A stretch of 64,000 nt of DNA, from the NCBI RefSeq assembly GCF_018476525.1, contig NZ_JAHCST010000034.1:1-64000 (forward strand). The letters are read 5' to 3'. Origin of the DNA: Acrocarpospora catenulata. Its GTDB lineage: Bacteria; Actinomycetota; Actinomycetes; Streptosporangiales; Streptosporangiaceae. Position 1 is the stretch's first letter. Every line of letters begins with the position of its first letter. A program made the translations under genes and the position numbers. Of this stretch, positions 18,061-25,839 are shown one piece after another. The notes below the pieces were generated by a model. That model made no database searches. It was given only the letters and a program-made list of their open reading frames with translations, and was not told the DNA's origin.

Positions 18061-18837
18061 TCAGCCGTCGGGCAGGGCGAGACTGGCTGCCAGAGACGGC
18101 TGCAGACACAGTCGCATCAGTCCGCGGACGGTGGCGTGCTGCGGCTGCGGTGCCGCGCTGATCGGCAGCCGCAACGTGGCGCGCAGGCGGCTCAGCAGCA
18201 GCTCCTGGTGCGCGCCGCCGCCGGTGACCACCAGGCCACGGGCGCGCGTGGCCCGGCGTGAGTCGGCCGGCAGGCGGCGGATCAGGCCTGCCGTCATGTT
18301 GACGACGCTCTCCAAAGCATATTCGGCCAGCCCCATACCGGTGGTGGCGCTGAGCTGGAGGGCGACCGCGTCGATGACGGCCCCCTCCCCGAGGGCTACG
18401 GCCTCGACGATGCCTGCCCCGACGTCCAGCACCAGGCACGGCCGGGGGCCGATGACGTCCAGGCCGACGCCGACGGCGGCGGCCAGCGGCTCCTCCACCA
18501 GCGTCACCTCGCATCCGGCGATCTCGGTGACCGCGGCGCGGACCGCCCGGCGATCGCTCGCAGAGGCCGCCATCGGCACCCCGGCCAGCACCCGCGCCAG
18601 CGGCCGCTTGTCGTAGAGCCGGGTGTCGTGCAACACCATGCGCACCAGCCGCCGACAGGCGTCCGGGTCGGCCACCATGCCGTGCCGGATGGGCCGCACG
18701 AGATCCGTCGCGCCGGAGACGGACGACCGTTTCATGATCGCCGACGGCCAGTCGGCCAGGGCGTTCCGGTCCAAAGCCAGCGACCGGGTACGCGCGGTGC
18801 CCAGGTCGAGCGCCGCAAGGCGTGGAACCGGGCTCAT
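18061..18837 (-). CDS. MreB/Hsp70-like actin-fold ATPase, short
   Basis: A 258-residue actin-superfamily protein. It has the phosphate-1 loop LAALDLGTARTRSLAL, an IRHGMVADPDACRRLVR segment as in MreB, AGVPMAASASDRRAVRAAV and the EEPLAAAVGVGLDV block, the phosphate-2 loop LDVGAGIVEAVAL, and the adenosine motif GLVVTGGGAHQELLL. MreB is normally about 340 residues, so parts of subdomains IIA/IIB are shortened. ATG 18837 follows GGGAG. It heads a minus-strand set with a PucR regulator and D-amino-acid dehydrogenase and is not with mreC/mreD, so a cell-shape role is doubtful. An ATP-dependent sensor or co-regulator is possible but is inference. Confidence 0.75.
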   Translation of the reverse strand: MSPVPRLAALDLGTARTRSLALDRNALADWPSAIMKRSSVSGATDLVRPIRHGMVADPDACRRLVRMVLHDTRLYDKRPLARVLAGVPMAASASDRRAVRAAVTEIAGCEVTLVEEPLAAAVGVGLDVIGPRPCLVLDVGAGIVEAVALGEGAVIDAVALQLSATTGMGLAEYALESVVNMTAGLIRRLPADSRRATRARGLVVTGGGAHQELLLSRLRATLRLPISAAPQPQHATVRGLMRLCLQPSLAASLALPDG

Positions 18838-19151
18838 CCCGCACTCCCGGGAGCCGCCGGGCTGAGCCGCACGAGAGGGGCGGCCGACCGGCAGGGCACG
18901 AGCCCGCACAGGTGTTCCGGCCGTGGATGAACGTGGATTGATCTGACAACGGCCATGACGATGATCGGCTCCTAGCTGGACGTCGAGAGCAAGACAGGCG
19001 GCCCAGATGGAGGGCCTAGACAGTTCGTCCTCCCGCTCGCTCTCTCCCGGTGCGACGGCACAAGCGCCAGCGGAGAGCCTGACGCGGGTGTGGACGTACG
19101 GTCAGACCCCGCGGCGCTCCTGGCCGCAGAGCCGGATAGGGAAGACGTCGA

Positions 19152-19544
19152 CTAGATGACCGGCGGGCTGCGCGAGCCCGCGGTGCGGTGCGCCAGTTGC
19201 TGAGGATCGCGGAGCGTGTCCGCGTCCGAGCCCGGCGACGGCAGTAGCGCCAGATGGGCGAGCCCACCATGGCGTTCGCCGCGCAGCGGTGGCCACAGCG
19301 ACAGTACGTGGTGCTCGCGGGTGCCGCCCGCCGGCGGCGGCAGGCTGGCCGGGTCGGTATCCCATCCGCCCGCAGTCCACGACGGGCCGGAGCCCGGCCC
19401 TTGCCCAACGGCCGGGCCGCCGCTGCTCACGCTGCCCGACGCGCCGGTCACCACCAGCGACAGCGACAGCAGGGACAGCAGGACCAGGCCCATCACGTCC
19501 GCGAGCGCGATGGACCCTTGTGGAGTTCTCCACGGTCCCGTCAT
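19152..19544 (-). CDS. Hypothetical protein with one membrane segment
   Basis: A possible 130-residue protein with one clear hydrophobic helix (ALADVMGLVLLSLLSLSLVVTGASG) followed by a Pro/Gly/Ser-rich tail without recognisable domains. The helix suggests a small membrane-anchored or secreted protein, but the tail could equally be GC-rich noise. The stretch 18838-19590 otherwise contains nothing I can identify. Confidence 0.3.
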   Translation of the reverse strand: MTGPWRTPQGSIALADVMGLVLLSLLSLSLVVTGASGSVSSGGPAVGQGPGSGPSWTAGGWDTDPASLPPPAGGTREHHVLSLWPPLRGERHGGLAHLALLPSPGSDADTLRDPQQLAHRTAGSRSPPVI

Positions 19545-19589
19545 AGCGCCGACCATAGCCCAGACCATCGGAAAAGACATGCCAGGCCA

Positions 19590-19740
19590 TCACCGGTGGC
19601 GGATCAGCCTGACGTCGTCCTCCCAGCCGACGCGTCCCTGCCTGACCAGCAGATCAGGCCGCTGCGCCGCGATGATCGTACACAGCGCTTCGAAGCGGTC
19701 CTCGCCGCTGATCAGACGTATCAGGGCGGGGGCCGTTCCG
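19590..19740 (-). pseudogene. EEP-family nuclease fragment
   Basis: In one minus frame the sequence reads SGEDRFEALCTIIAAQRPDL, then LVRQGRVGWEDDVRL. This closely parallels the N-terminal part of the intact endonuclease/exonuclease/phosphatase gene at 46571-47359 (GGENRFGDLLTIIAAARPDV, then LVLQECVGWEDGARL). Here the catalytic LQE has become RQG, there is no start, and the frame stops after about 50 residues. It abuts the stop codon of the HxlR gene, as left by a rearrangement. Confidence 0.75.
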
Positions 19741-20244
19741 TCACCGTTGATCGACGTGTTCTTGCTCGGCGGCCGCGGCGTAGGCGGCGTCGAGGCGTTC
19801 GAACGGGCCTGAACCGTCGTGCGGCTTCGGCGGGGCGTCGAGGTGGCGGACGCGAAGCTCGTCCATGAGCTCCTCGATGAACGCCGGACCCTCATCGCGC
19901 ATGAGCTGCTGCCGGATCCGGAGCTCGTCGCTGCCCGGGCGCCAGTCGAGGCCCCAGTTGCCGAGGGCATAGATGATCGGAAGAGTCTGGATACCGGATT
20001 CAGTGAGGCTGTAGCGAGCGCGCTGCCCCCGCGCGGCGGTGCCGCGGGTGAGGATCCCCGCGTCGACGAGCCGCACAAGGCGGTCGGCGAGGATGTTCGA
20101 AGCGATGCCCTCGATCGACCCGGTGAGCAGCGCCCGAAAGTAGCGGCGGTCGCCGAAGATGACGTCGCGCAGCACGAGCAACGACCAGCGATCTCCGAGC
20201 ACCTCGACGGCGGCATTGATCGGACACCCGGACCGTGGTTCCAC
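19741..20244 (-). CDS. HxlR family transcriptional regulator
   Basis: A 167-residue HxlR-type winged helix. CPINAAVEVLGDRWSLLVLRDVIFG carries the conserved Cys and GDRW motif. GSIEGIASNILADRLVRLVDAGIL is the recognition region, and YSLTESGIQTLPIIYALGNWG ends the wing and dimer helix. A C-terminal extension of ~50 charged residues follows. The start is GTG at 20242-20244 after GGAGGA. It is divergent from a reductase-like gene and shares an operator (20280-20300) with it, so it probably represses that operon in response to a reactive electrophile or quinone. Confidence 0.9.
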   Translation of the reverse strand: MEPRSGCPINAAVEVLGDRWSLLVLRDVIFGDRRYFRALLTGSIEGIASNILADRLVRLVDAGILTRGTAARGQRARYSLTESGIQTLPIIYALGNWGLDWRPGSDELRIRQQLMRDEGPAFIEELMDELRVRHLDAPPKPHDGSGPFERLDAAYAAAAEQEHVDQR

Positions 20245-20253
20245 GATTCCTCC

Positions 20254-20300
20254 TTGACAGGTATTTCGCCCTGACGATAGTAGTTGCAGAATACAACCAC
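20254..20300 (+). promoter_or_regulatory. Promoter and HxlR-type operator
   Basis: TTGACA (20254-20259), a 16-bp spacer and GATAGT (20276-20281) point toward the reductase gene. GTAGTTG-N7-CAACCAC (20280-20300, one mismatch between arms) overlaps the -10 and is a good candidate HxlR site. Confidence 0.65.
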
Positions 20301-20318
20301 TCTTGGAAGGAGGAGCTG

Positions 20319-20915
20319 ATGGGCCGCTTCGTCTATTCGATGCAGGTGTCCCTCGACCTGCGGATCGAGCAAGTTCCTGGGGACAACGGTGCTGGCGAGT
20401 GGCTACGCATCCACGAGGAACTGCACCGCGAGTGCAACGCGCTGACGCAGGCGCTCGCGCTCATGGTCCATGGCCGGGTCTACTACGAGGTCATGGAGGA
20501 GTACTGGCCACAGGCGGGCGAGGACGCGTCACTGCCGGACTTCATGCGTGAATACGGCGAGATCTGGACAGCCAAGCCCAAGGTGCTTGTCTCCCGCACC
20601 CGCCGCAGCGCCGATCACAACACCCGGATCATCGGCGGAGACGACGCGATCGAGCAACTCGCCGCCCTGCGGGCCGGGACCGACGGCAGCATCAGTGTGG
20701 GCGGCGCGGCGCTCGCGACGCAGCTGCTCCGGGCGGGGCTTCTCGACGAGCTCCTGCTCTTCACCCATCCCGCGATCCTCGGCTTCGGCAGGCCGCTGTT
20801 CGACGACTACGACGTGCCGATCGAGCTCGACCTGCTCGAGCAGCGATCGTTCAAGCAGGGCGTCACGATGCATCACTACGCCATCCAGGATGTAAAGGAG
20901 GCGAGCTCGTGCTGA
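20319..20915 (+). CDS. Dihydrofolate reductase / RibD C-terminal-like protein
   Basis: A 198-residue protein of the RibD C-terminal/DHFR-like fold. MGRFVYSMQVSLDLRIE is the first strand. MVHGRVYYEVMEEYWPQ is the nucleotide-binding helix region, KVLVSRTRR the central strand, SISVGGAALATQLLRAGLLDELLLFTHPAILGFGRPLF the typical GG-dinucleotide and C-terminal block. It probably reduces a small carbonyl or pterin-like substrate with NADPH, and many such genes have no assigned substrate. ATG 20319 follows AAGGAGG. Its end overlaps the metallo-hydrolase start by 7 bp, so the two form an operon under the divergent HxlR regulator. Confidence 0.85.
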   Translation: MGRFVYSMQVSLDLRIEQVPGDNGAGEWLRIHEELHRECNALTQALALMVHGRVYYEVMEEYWPQAGEDASLPDFMREYGEIWTAKPKVLVSRTRRSADHNTRIIGGDDAIEQLAALRAGTDGSISVGGAALATQLLRAGLLDELLLFTHPAILGFGRPLFDDYDVPIELDLLEQRSFKQGVTMHHYAIQDVKEASSC

Positions 20916-21718
20916 GGCAGGTCGCGGAGGGCGTGCTGGTCCACGAGAGCGAGTTCGTGCAGACCAACGCCGTTGTGGTGCAGGGCCGGGCCGGTGTGTT
21001 GCTCATCGACCCCGGGGTGACCGGCGCCGAGATCGACTGCCTGGCGAGCGACCTTCGCGAGTTGGGTCAGCCCGTTGTGGCAGGGTTTTCCACGCATCCC
21101 GATTGGGATCACCTGCTCTGGCACGCCCGGCTCGGTGAGGCGCCCCGTTACGGCACGGCGCGCTGCGCGGCCGCTGTCCGAGATCAGCTGTCGGACGCGG
21201 GTGCGAAGGCCCGCATCGCCGACCACCTGCTCGAGACGGAAATCGCCGGGCAGGTACCGCTGGACCTACTCGGCCTCATTACCGGCCTGCCCGCCGAAAC
21301 CGCGCGGATTCCTTGGGATGGCCCTCAAGTCCGGATCATCGAGCATCAAGCGCATGCCCCGGGCCACGCGGCGCTGTTGATCGAGGAACGCCGGGTTCTC
21401 GTCGCCGGCGACATGCTTTCCGATGTTCTGGTTCCGATGCTCGACTTGGACGACACCGCGGACCCGATCGAGGACTACCTCACCGCGCTGCGGCTGCTCG
21501 AGGGCGTGGCGAGCGACGTCGATGTCGTCGTCCCCGGCCACGGTTCCGTCGGCGGATCCGACCAGGTACAGGCACGGATCGACCAGGATCGGGCTTACGT
21601 ACTCGCCTTGCGGAACGGCCAAGTCCCCGTAGACCCACGGGTCGGCCCATCGGCCAAGCCTGGCTGGGAGTGGGTGAGCGACGTACACGAAGGGCAACTC
21701 CAGCGCCTCGCCCAATGA
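20909..21718 (+). CDS. MBL-fold metallo-hydrolase
   Basis: A 269-residue metallo-beta-lactamase-fold protein starting at GTG with AAAGGAGG just upstream inside the previous gene. The metal motif appears as STHPDWDHLLWH, where the usual HxHxDH has Asp at the second position. Further ligands are offered by HAPGHAALLIEERRVLVAGDM and VVPGHGSVGG. Such proteins hydrolyse thioesters, lactones or similar bonds. Co-transcribed with a reductase-like gene and HxlR-controlled, it may take part in detoxifying an electrophile; this is inferred from context only. Confidence 0.85.
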   Translation: MLRQVAEGVLVHESEFVQTNAVVVQGRAGVLLIDPGVTGAEIDCLASDLRELGQPVVAGFSTHPDWDHLLWHARLGEAPRYGTARCAAAVRDQLSDAGAKARIADHLLETEIAGQVPLDLLGLITGLPAETARIPWDGPQVRIIEHQAHAPGHAALLIEERRVLVAGDMLSDVLVPMLDLDDTADPIEDYLTALRLLEGVASDVDVVVPGHGSVGGSDQVQARIDQDRAYVLALRNGQVPVDPRVGPSAKPGWEWVSDVHEGQLQRLAQ

Positions 21719-21991
21719 AGCGAGCCCGACGGGGCGCCCCGCTAGCGATCGGTGTGCGACACAGCCAGTACGCGCGGGTCGCCGGTCGGGATCACGACGT
21801 TCTCCAGGGGTGGTCGGGCTGGTCAGCGGGGGTTGCCCTCTGCGGCGGCGAGCTGGGCGTCTGCGAGGGGCTTGTGGCCGACGCCGACGGAGACCTTTCA
21901 CTCCGGCGGGTCCACCTCGGGCCAAGGGTGAGTCGGGTCCTACCGGAGTCCGACCTACGTGGCCAGTCCATCGCGACCAGCCGGGAGCCGA
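21719..21991. other. Intergenic stretch
   Basis: No gene seen. One minus frame contains GHKPLADAQLAAAEGNPR before a stop. This might be a decayed coding end but is too short to assign. Confidence 0.4.
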
Positions 21992-22360
21992 TCAGGAGTC
22001 GGAGGGCAAGGCGAACGGATCTTCAGGTAGGAAACAGCCGTAGTCCTGCAACGGCATTGGATCGTTGAGCACGATCTGTTGGAGTACGCCCGCCGGGGAT
22101 AGGCCGTCCGGGCGGTCCGGGACACGTTGGCCCGGAAGTAACCCACCGCGGCCGATCGGCATCTCTTGCGCATCGGCCGTCAGCCGTCCGAACCGGTCCA
22201 GCAGGGTACCGACCGCGTCGTACACATCTGCGACGCTCTCGGCCGCGGCCTCCTGGCTGATGTCAGGGTGGAGGTCACGATATGCCGCACGCGCGGCCGC
22301 CATGAAGCGCGCCGGATCCACGATCACAATGTCCTGGCGCGTCCGGACGCTGATCGTCAT
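21992..22360 (-). CDS. Hypothetical protein
   Basis: A 122-residue acidic protein with no recognised domain. The N-terminal half is compact (SVRTRQDIVIVDPARFMAAARAAY, then an acidic helix SQEAAAESVADVYDAVGTLLDRFG) and the C-terminal half is Pro-rich. The internal ATG at 22360 is preferred because residues before it (frame open to 22516) look non-coding. It could be immunity-like or an uncharacterised actinobacterial small protein. Confidence 0.5.
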   Translation of the reverse strand: MTISVRTRQDIVIVDPARFMAAARAAYRDLHPDISQEAAAESVADVYDAVGTLLDRFGRLTADAQEMPIGRGGLLPGQRVPDRPDGLSPAGVLQQIVLNDPMPLQDYGCFLPEDPFALPSDS

Positions 22361-22461
22361 GCCCGGTCTTGGAAGCGTCTGCTCGTCCACTGTCTGAAAG
22401 TAGCCGTTCAAGGGCTGGATTATTCGGAAAACGACCACTGGCGGACCCAATGGTCCGCTCG

Positions 22462-22839
22462 TTAGTCGCGGACGAGGCAGAACGGGTGACCTGCCGGATC
22501 TGCGTAGATCCTCCAACCACGCCTGTCGTCGCCGGCATCCAGCAGCGTGGCACCGAGCTTGAGGACCTGCTCCTCAGCCTGGTCGAGATCCGGGACCCCC
22601 AAGTCGAGGTGGAACTGCTGCGGGCGAGCGGGGTCCGGCCACTGAGGCGGCCGATGGTCTTCCACGCGCTGAAAGGCGAAGACCAACCCGTCGCTGGTGT
22701 GGAGGGTGGCCCAGGTGTCGTCCACAGACCATCGCGGATCGGGCTGGTTCACCACACCGCCAAGAAGCTCGGCATAGAACCGGGACAGTTCATCCACATC
22801 GGCACAGTCCAGTACCACACACTGCAGCTTGGCGATCAC
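22462..22839 (-). CDS. VOC family (glyoxalase-like) protein
   Basis: A 125-residue vicinal-oxygen-chelate protein: KLQCVVLDCADVDELSRFYAELLGG, the FAFQRVEDHRPPQWPDP strand pair, QFHLDLGVPDLDQAEEQVLKLGATLLD, and the closing WRIYADPAGHPFCLV. This is the glyoxalase/bleomycin-resistance-like fold in its common PPxWPDPxxPQQ(F/M)HLD form. Substrate unknown. GTG 22839 is the natural start of the first strand; no strong Shine-Dalgarno is visible. The gene begins inside the 3' part of a truncated DUF3885 frame. Confidence 0.85.
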   Translation of the reverse strand: MIAKLQCVVLDCADVDELSRFYAELLGGVVNQPDPRWSVDDTWATLHTSDGLVFAFQRVEDHRPPQWPDPARPQQFHLDLGVPDLDQAEEQVLKLGATLLDAGDDRRGWRIYADPAGHPFCLVRD

Positions 22840-23044
22840 GAGAAGCAGAATAGGCGAACGCTCCTCGCTCCGCCTCGGCTGGTGTATCCGCATAGCGCTT
22901 GGATTCCGGAAGGCTGTGGAAGCGGACCCAGCGTGAGGCGTAGAACCGCTTCAGCTCGTGGGCGACCGGTGGACAATCCGGCCAGTTCGCCTGCCATCGA
23001 GCACTCAGCTCGGGCCAGTTGTCGAGCACGCAATTCCACGTCAT
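22790..23044 (-). pseudogene. DUF3885-like gene, truncated at 3' side
   Basis: From ATG 23044 the frame reads WPELSARWQANWPDCPPVAHELK and then RWVRFHSLPESKRYADT. This matches, from memory, the N-terminal signature of DUF3885 proteins (normally around 200 residues). Similarity ends about 55 residues in, at ADTPAEAE, and the frame then runs into the VOC gene and stops. The missing ~150 residues are not found nearby. I read this as a gene cut by the rearrangement that brought the VOC gene next to it. Confidence 0.6.
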
Positions 23045-23222
23045 CCGGCCAGCGTAGGGAGGCGATGAGTTCGGGCGCGAAGGCATTTCAGCACGGCTTG
23101 GGTCCGTTCTAGGACACGGCCACATGCGGACGCGCCCTTGTGCTCGTCAACCGGAATCCTCCTGATCACGGTTGCGGACCGACCGTAGGGGTAGCTGTAC
23201 AGTCCGGAGCGCGTTCTTCGAG

Positions 23223-24176
23223 CTAGGCCCGGTTGAACCGGGCTCCCCAGTTGTGGATCTGGTCGAGCAGTTCGGGCGGGTTGAGGACGCGGAAATCAGC
23301 GCCGAGCACGCCCAGTGCCATGGTCGGCCAGTCCAGGGAGTCGGCGGTCATGCGTACCCGGCAGTGCTCGGCGTCGATCTTCTCGACCGTGCTCCACTTG
23401 CCGATCCGTTCGCGTACGGTCGCGGCCGGGGCGTCGACCAGGACCTCCACCTGGTACGGGCGGGGCAGGTTGTCCAGGCCTGTACGGACGAACTCAGCGG
23501 CGTCGGCGGCGGGCAGGTCGCGAGGCCGGAACCGGGAACCGGTGCCCTGCGGCGCGGTGAGCCGATCGACCCGGAAGCTGCGCCAGTCGTGCCGGGTGAG
23601 GTCGTAGGCGACCAGGTACCAGCGGCGGCTGAGGCAGACCAGTCGATGCGGTTCGGTGTGCCGGTCGGTGCACTGGCCGTTGGCGGCGGTGTAGGAGAAG
23701 CGGAGCCGTTCGCTGTCCCGGCAGGCCAGCGCGACCGCGGTGAGCACGCCTGGGTCGACGCCCGCCCCGGCCGGGCCGTCCCAGCCGACGGTCGTGGTCA
23801 TCGCGCGCAGGGCGTCGATCCGGCGCCGCAGCCGGGCCGGCATCACTTGCACCACCTTGGCCAGCACCCGCACCGAGGCCTCGGCGACGCCTTCCACCGC
23901 GCCTTGCGCGGCGGCCTGCAGTCCCACGGCCAAGGCGACCGCCTCCTCGTCGTCGATCACCAACGGCGGCAGTGCCGCGCCGGCGGCGAGTTGGTAGCCG
24001 CCGTCCACGCCACGCTGCGCTTCGACCGGATAGCCCAGTTCGCGCAACCGGTCGATGTCCCGGCGCAGGGTGCGGGCCGAGACTCCCAGCCGCTCGGCCA
24101 GTTCGGTGCCCTGCCAGTGCCGGTGAGTCTGGAAGAGGGACAGCAACCGCAGAGTCCGGGAGCTGGTGTTCGCCAC
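23223..24176 (-). CDS. YafY/WYL domain transcriptional regulator
   Basis: A 317-residue regulator. An HTH_11 winged helix comes first (LRLLSLFQTHRHWQGTELAERLGVSARTLRRDIDRLRELGYPV), then a helical linker, then the WYL domain (SERLRFSYTAANGQ, HRLVCLSRRWYLVAYDLTRHDWRSFRVDRL) and a WCX C-terminal extension ending RVLNPPELLDQI. WYL domains sense ligands, often nucleic acids or metabolites. Translation starts at GTG 24176. It is divergent from a DinB-like gene, and this small regulator/DinB pairing is common in actinomycetes. The intervening 96 bp contain direct and inverted repeats. Confidence 0.9.
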   Translation of the reverse strand: MANTSSRTLRLLSLFQTHRHWQGTELAERLGVSARTLRRDIDRLRELGYPVEAQRGVDGGYQLAAGAALPPLVIDDEEAVALAVGLQAAAQGAVEGVAEASVRVLAKVVQVMPARLRRRIDALRAMTTTVGWDGPAGAGVDPGVLTAVALACRDSERLRFSYTAANGQCTDRHTEPHRLVCLSRRWYLVAYDLTRHDWRSFRVDRLTAPQGTGSRFRPRDLPAADAAEFVRTGLDNLPRPYQVEVLVDAPAATVRERIGKWSTVEKIDAEHCRVRMTADSLDWPTMALGVLGADFRVLNPPELLDQIHNWGARFNRA

Positions 24177-24189
24177 ACTCTGGATTCTG

Positions 24190-24246
24190 CCGTTATTCAG
24201 GTCAGAAAGTGACCGTTATTCCCGCCAGAGTGGTCAGTGACTGACC
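24190..24246. promoter_or_regulatory. WYL regulator operator region
   Basis: CCGTTATTC occurs twice as a direct repeat (24190-24198 and 24213-24221, 23 bp apart). GGTCA-N5-TGACC (24200-24214) and GGTCAG-TGA-CTGACC (24232-24246) are inverted repeats sharing the GGTCA half-site. All lie between the divergent regulator and DinB genes. Confidence 0.65.
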
Positions 24247-24272
24247 GAACAGAACAACGGAAGGCAGCGACC

Positions 24273-24827
24273 ATGACCGTCAACGAGCTGACCCGCGACA
24301 GCGTCGACGCGCCGATTGCCACCGGCGAGCGTGCCGACCTGCTGGCGATGCTGGCCAAGCACCGGCACTTCCTGCGCTTTACCACCCGCGACCTCACCGA
24401 CGAGCAGGCCAGGCTGCGGACCACCGCCAGTGAGCTGTGCCTGGGCGGCCTGATCAAGCACGTCACCGCGGTCGAGCGGGCCTGGGTGAACTTCATCCTG
24501 GACGGCCCGTCGGCGATGGGCGACTTCACCGCCATGACCGAGGCCGACTGGGCCCGGCGGGCCGACGAGTTCCGGTTGCTGCCCGATGAGACGCTGTCCG
24601 GTGTGTTGGCCGACTACGCCGAGGTGGCCCGCCGGACCGACGAACTGGTCGCCACCCTGACCGACCTGGACGCCTCCCAGCCGCTGCCCAAGGCCCCGTG
24701 GTTCGAGGCCGACACGCGGTGGTCGGCCCGCCGGGTGCTGATGCACATCATCGCCGAGACCGCCCAGCACGCCGGCCATGCCGACATCATCCGCGAGTCC
24801 CTGGACGGCGCCAAAAGCATGGGCTGA
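24273..24827 (+). CDS. DinB/DUF664 family protein
   Basis: A 184-residue four-helix DinB-superfamily protein: RADLLAMLAKHRHFLRFTTRDLTDEQARLRTTASELCLGGLIKHVTAVERAWV supplies the first metal His, and RRVLMHIIAETAQHAGHADIIRESLDG the other two. Members bind a divalent metal and often act as thiol (mycothiol/bacillithiol)-dependent transferases. ATG 24273 follows GGAAGG. It is probably controlled by the divergent WYL regulator. A second DinB paralogue lies at 49361-49864. Confidence 0.88.
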   Translation: MTVNELTRDSVDAPIATGERADLLAMLAKHRHFLRFTTRDLTDEQARLRTTASELCLGGLIKHVTAVERAWVNFILDGPSAMGDFTAMTEADWARRADEFRLLPDETLSGVLADYAEVARRTDELVATLTDLDASQPLPKAPWFEADTRWSARRVLMHIIAETAQHAGHADIIRESLDGAKSMG

Positions 24828-25059
24828 ACAGCGACGTGTCGCGCACACTGCTCGCGCCGGCAACGGCGTGACTGGGGTCAACCACGTCGTCCATGCAAGT
24901 GTTGCCGCGACGAGCAAGCGCGCCACCGCAGAAGTGATCTCATGAGTCAGGACCTTGGCCTCCAGCGGGAAGGCGTGTGCTGGCGCAAACTGGAGAGGTA
25001 AATCTGGTTCGCCCACACGGCAGGCTGGTCGGGTGCGGCCACGAGGAGGGATCGGGACG

Positions 25060-25419
25060 ATGAATGTGATCGACATGATCGACAAAGCGCGGGAGGCGGC
25101 GGCGGTCGACCGGGTCTTCGGACGCCCGATTACCCAGGGGGATGTCACGGTTATCCCTGTTGCCCGGATTGCCGGAGGAGGCGGCGGCGGGGGTGGCGGC
25201 GGACATAAGGGTGAGGAGGGCGGTGAGGGCTCCGGTGGCGGGTTCGGCCTGAGCGCCACACCGGTCGGAATGATCGTCATCAAGGGCGGCGATGTGCGCT
25301 GGCACGCGCTGGTCGATATCAACCGGTTCATCATTGGCTGCCAGGTAGTCGCGATCGCCGGGCTACTGACGATCAGGACGCTCGCGCGGTTACGCGCCAA
25401 GGGCGACAAGCGGCGATGA
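25060..25419 (+). CDS. GerW/YtfJ family sporulation-type protein
   Basis: A 119-residue protein of the GerW (YtfJ) family: VDRVFGRPITQGDVTVIPVARI, then a ten-glycine run, GSGGGFGLSATPVGMIVIKGGDVRW and a hydrophobic C-terminal segment (FIIGCQVVAIAGLLTI) before a basic tail. The poly-Gly loop is typical of the family and is not a sequencing artefact. In Bacillus the founding member is a spore protein; the role in actinomycetes is unknown. ATG 25060 follows GAGGAGGG. Confidence 0.85.
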   Translation: MNVIDMIDKAREAAAVDRVFGRPITQGDVTVIPVARIAGGGGGGGGGGHKGEEGGEGSGGGFGLSATPVGMIVIKGGDVRWHALVDINRFIIGCQVVAIAGLLTIRTLARLRAKGDKRR

Positions 25420-25725
25420 GTACCCGCAGACCCTGACAGCGGCGCGCGTTGTACGCGCTCACCACCGTGGCGGCCGAGCTGGCCGGCTCGGAACCATCCC
25501 GCCGAAGCCGATGCCGTGCTCGGCCTGACGCCCGCATCCAGCGCTTCGGCGGCTACGCCACCGACGAGGTTGCCCTCGCGCCCGAACCGTTCGACACCCG
25601 CCACCACTGGTCAGGATCTTCGCGTTCGATCTGGTCCACGAGCTTGTCCGCGCTGGGCGCGCTTGAGGAGGCGGAGCGCAGTCGCCGCGAAACTGTTGTG
25701 TTGTCGGATCGCTGACGACCGGCGT

Positions 25726-25753
25726 CCCGGAAATTTCTTCGAAGAAGTCCGGG
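25726..25753. terminator. Hairpin with TTCTTCGAAGAA core
   Basis: CCCGGA (25726-25731) pairs with TCCGGG (25748-25753), and the perfect palindrome TTCTTCGAAGAA lies inside (25735-25746). It could be a terminator for upstream transcription or an operator; no U tract follows. Confidence 0.45.
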
Positions 25754-25759
25754 AGGGGG

Positions 25760-25786
25760 TGTCGGATCGGGGTGGTGGTGTTCGTA
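25760..25786 (+). promoter_or_regulatory. Candidate ECF-type promoter
   Basis: TGTCGGATCG (25760-25769) followed by CGTA (25783-25786) lies about 55 bp before the operon start. The same TGTCGGATCG occurs at 25702-25711, with CGTC at 25723-25726. ECF42 promoters are reported to begin with a TGTCG-type -35, so autoregulation is plausible. Confidence 0.35.
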
Positions 25787-25839
25787 GCAGGGGTGAGGCC
25801 GTCCACAGGGGGCGGCGCCAAGGCGAAGGAACCGCGATC

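Larger units (their letters stand above)
25420..25839. other. Intergenic stretch upstream of ECF42-type operon
   Basis: No gene I can name; a frame at 25449-25715 contains RFGGYATDEVALAPEPF and may be a decayed coding end. It also holds a hairpin (25726-25753) and two copies of TGTCGGATCG that may be sigma-factor promoters. Confidence 0.4.

Noticed and set aside
25170-25200. Poly-G run as possible assembly error or slippage site
   Set aside because: It encodes the poly-glycine loop that is normal for GerW family proteins, and the frame is intact on both sides.
24234-25607. 457-residue minus-strand ORF across the DinB-GerW region
   Set aside because: Proline/arginine-rich and opposite two well-supported genes.
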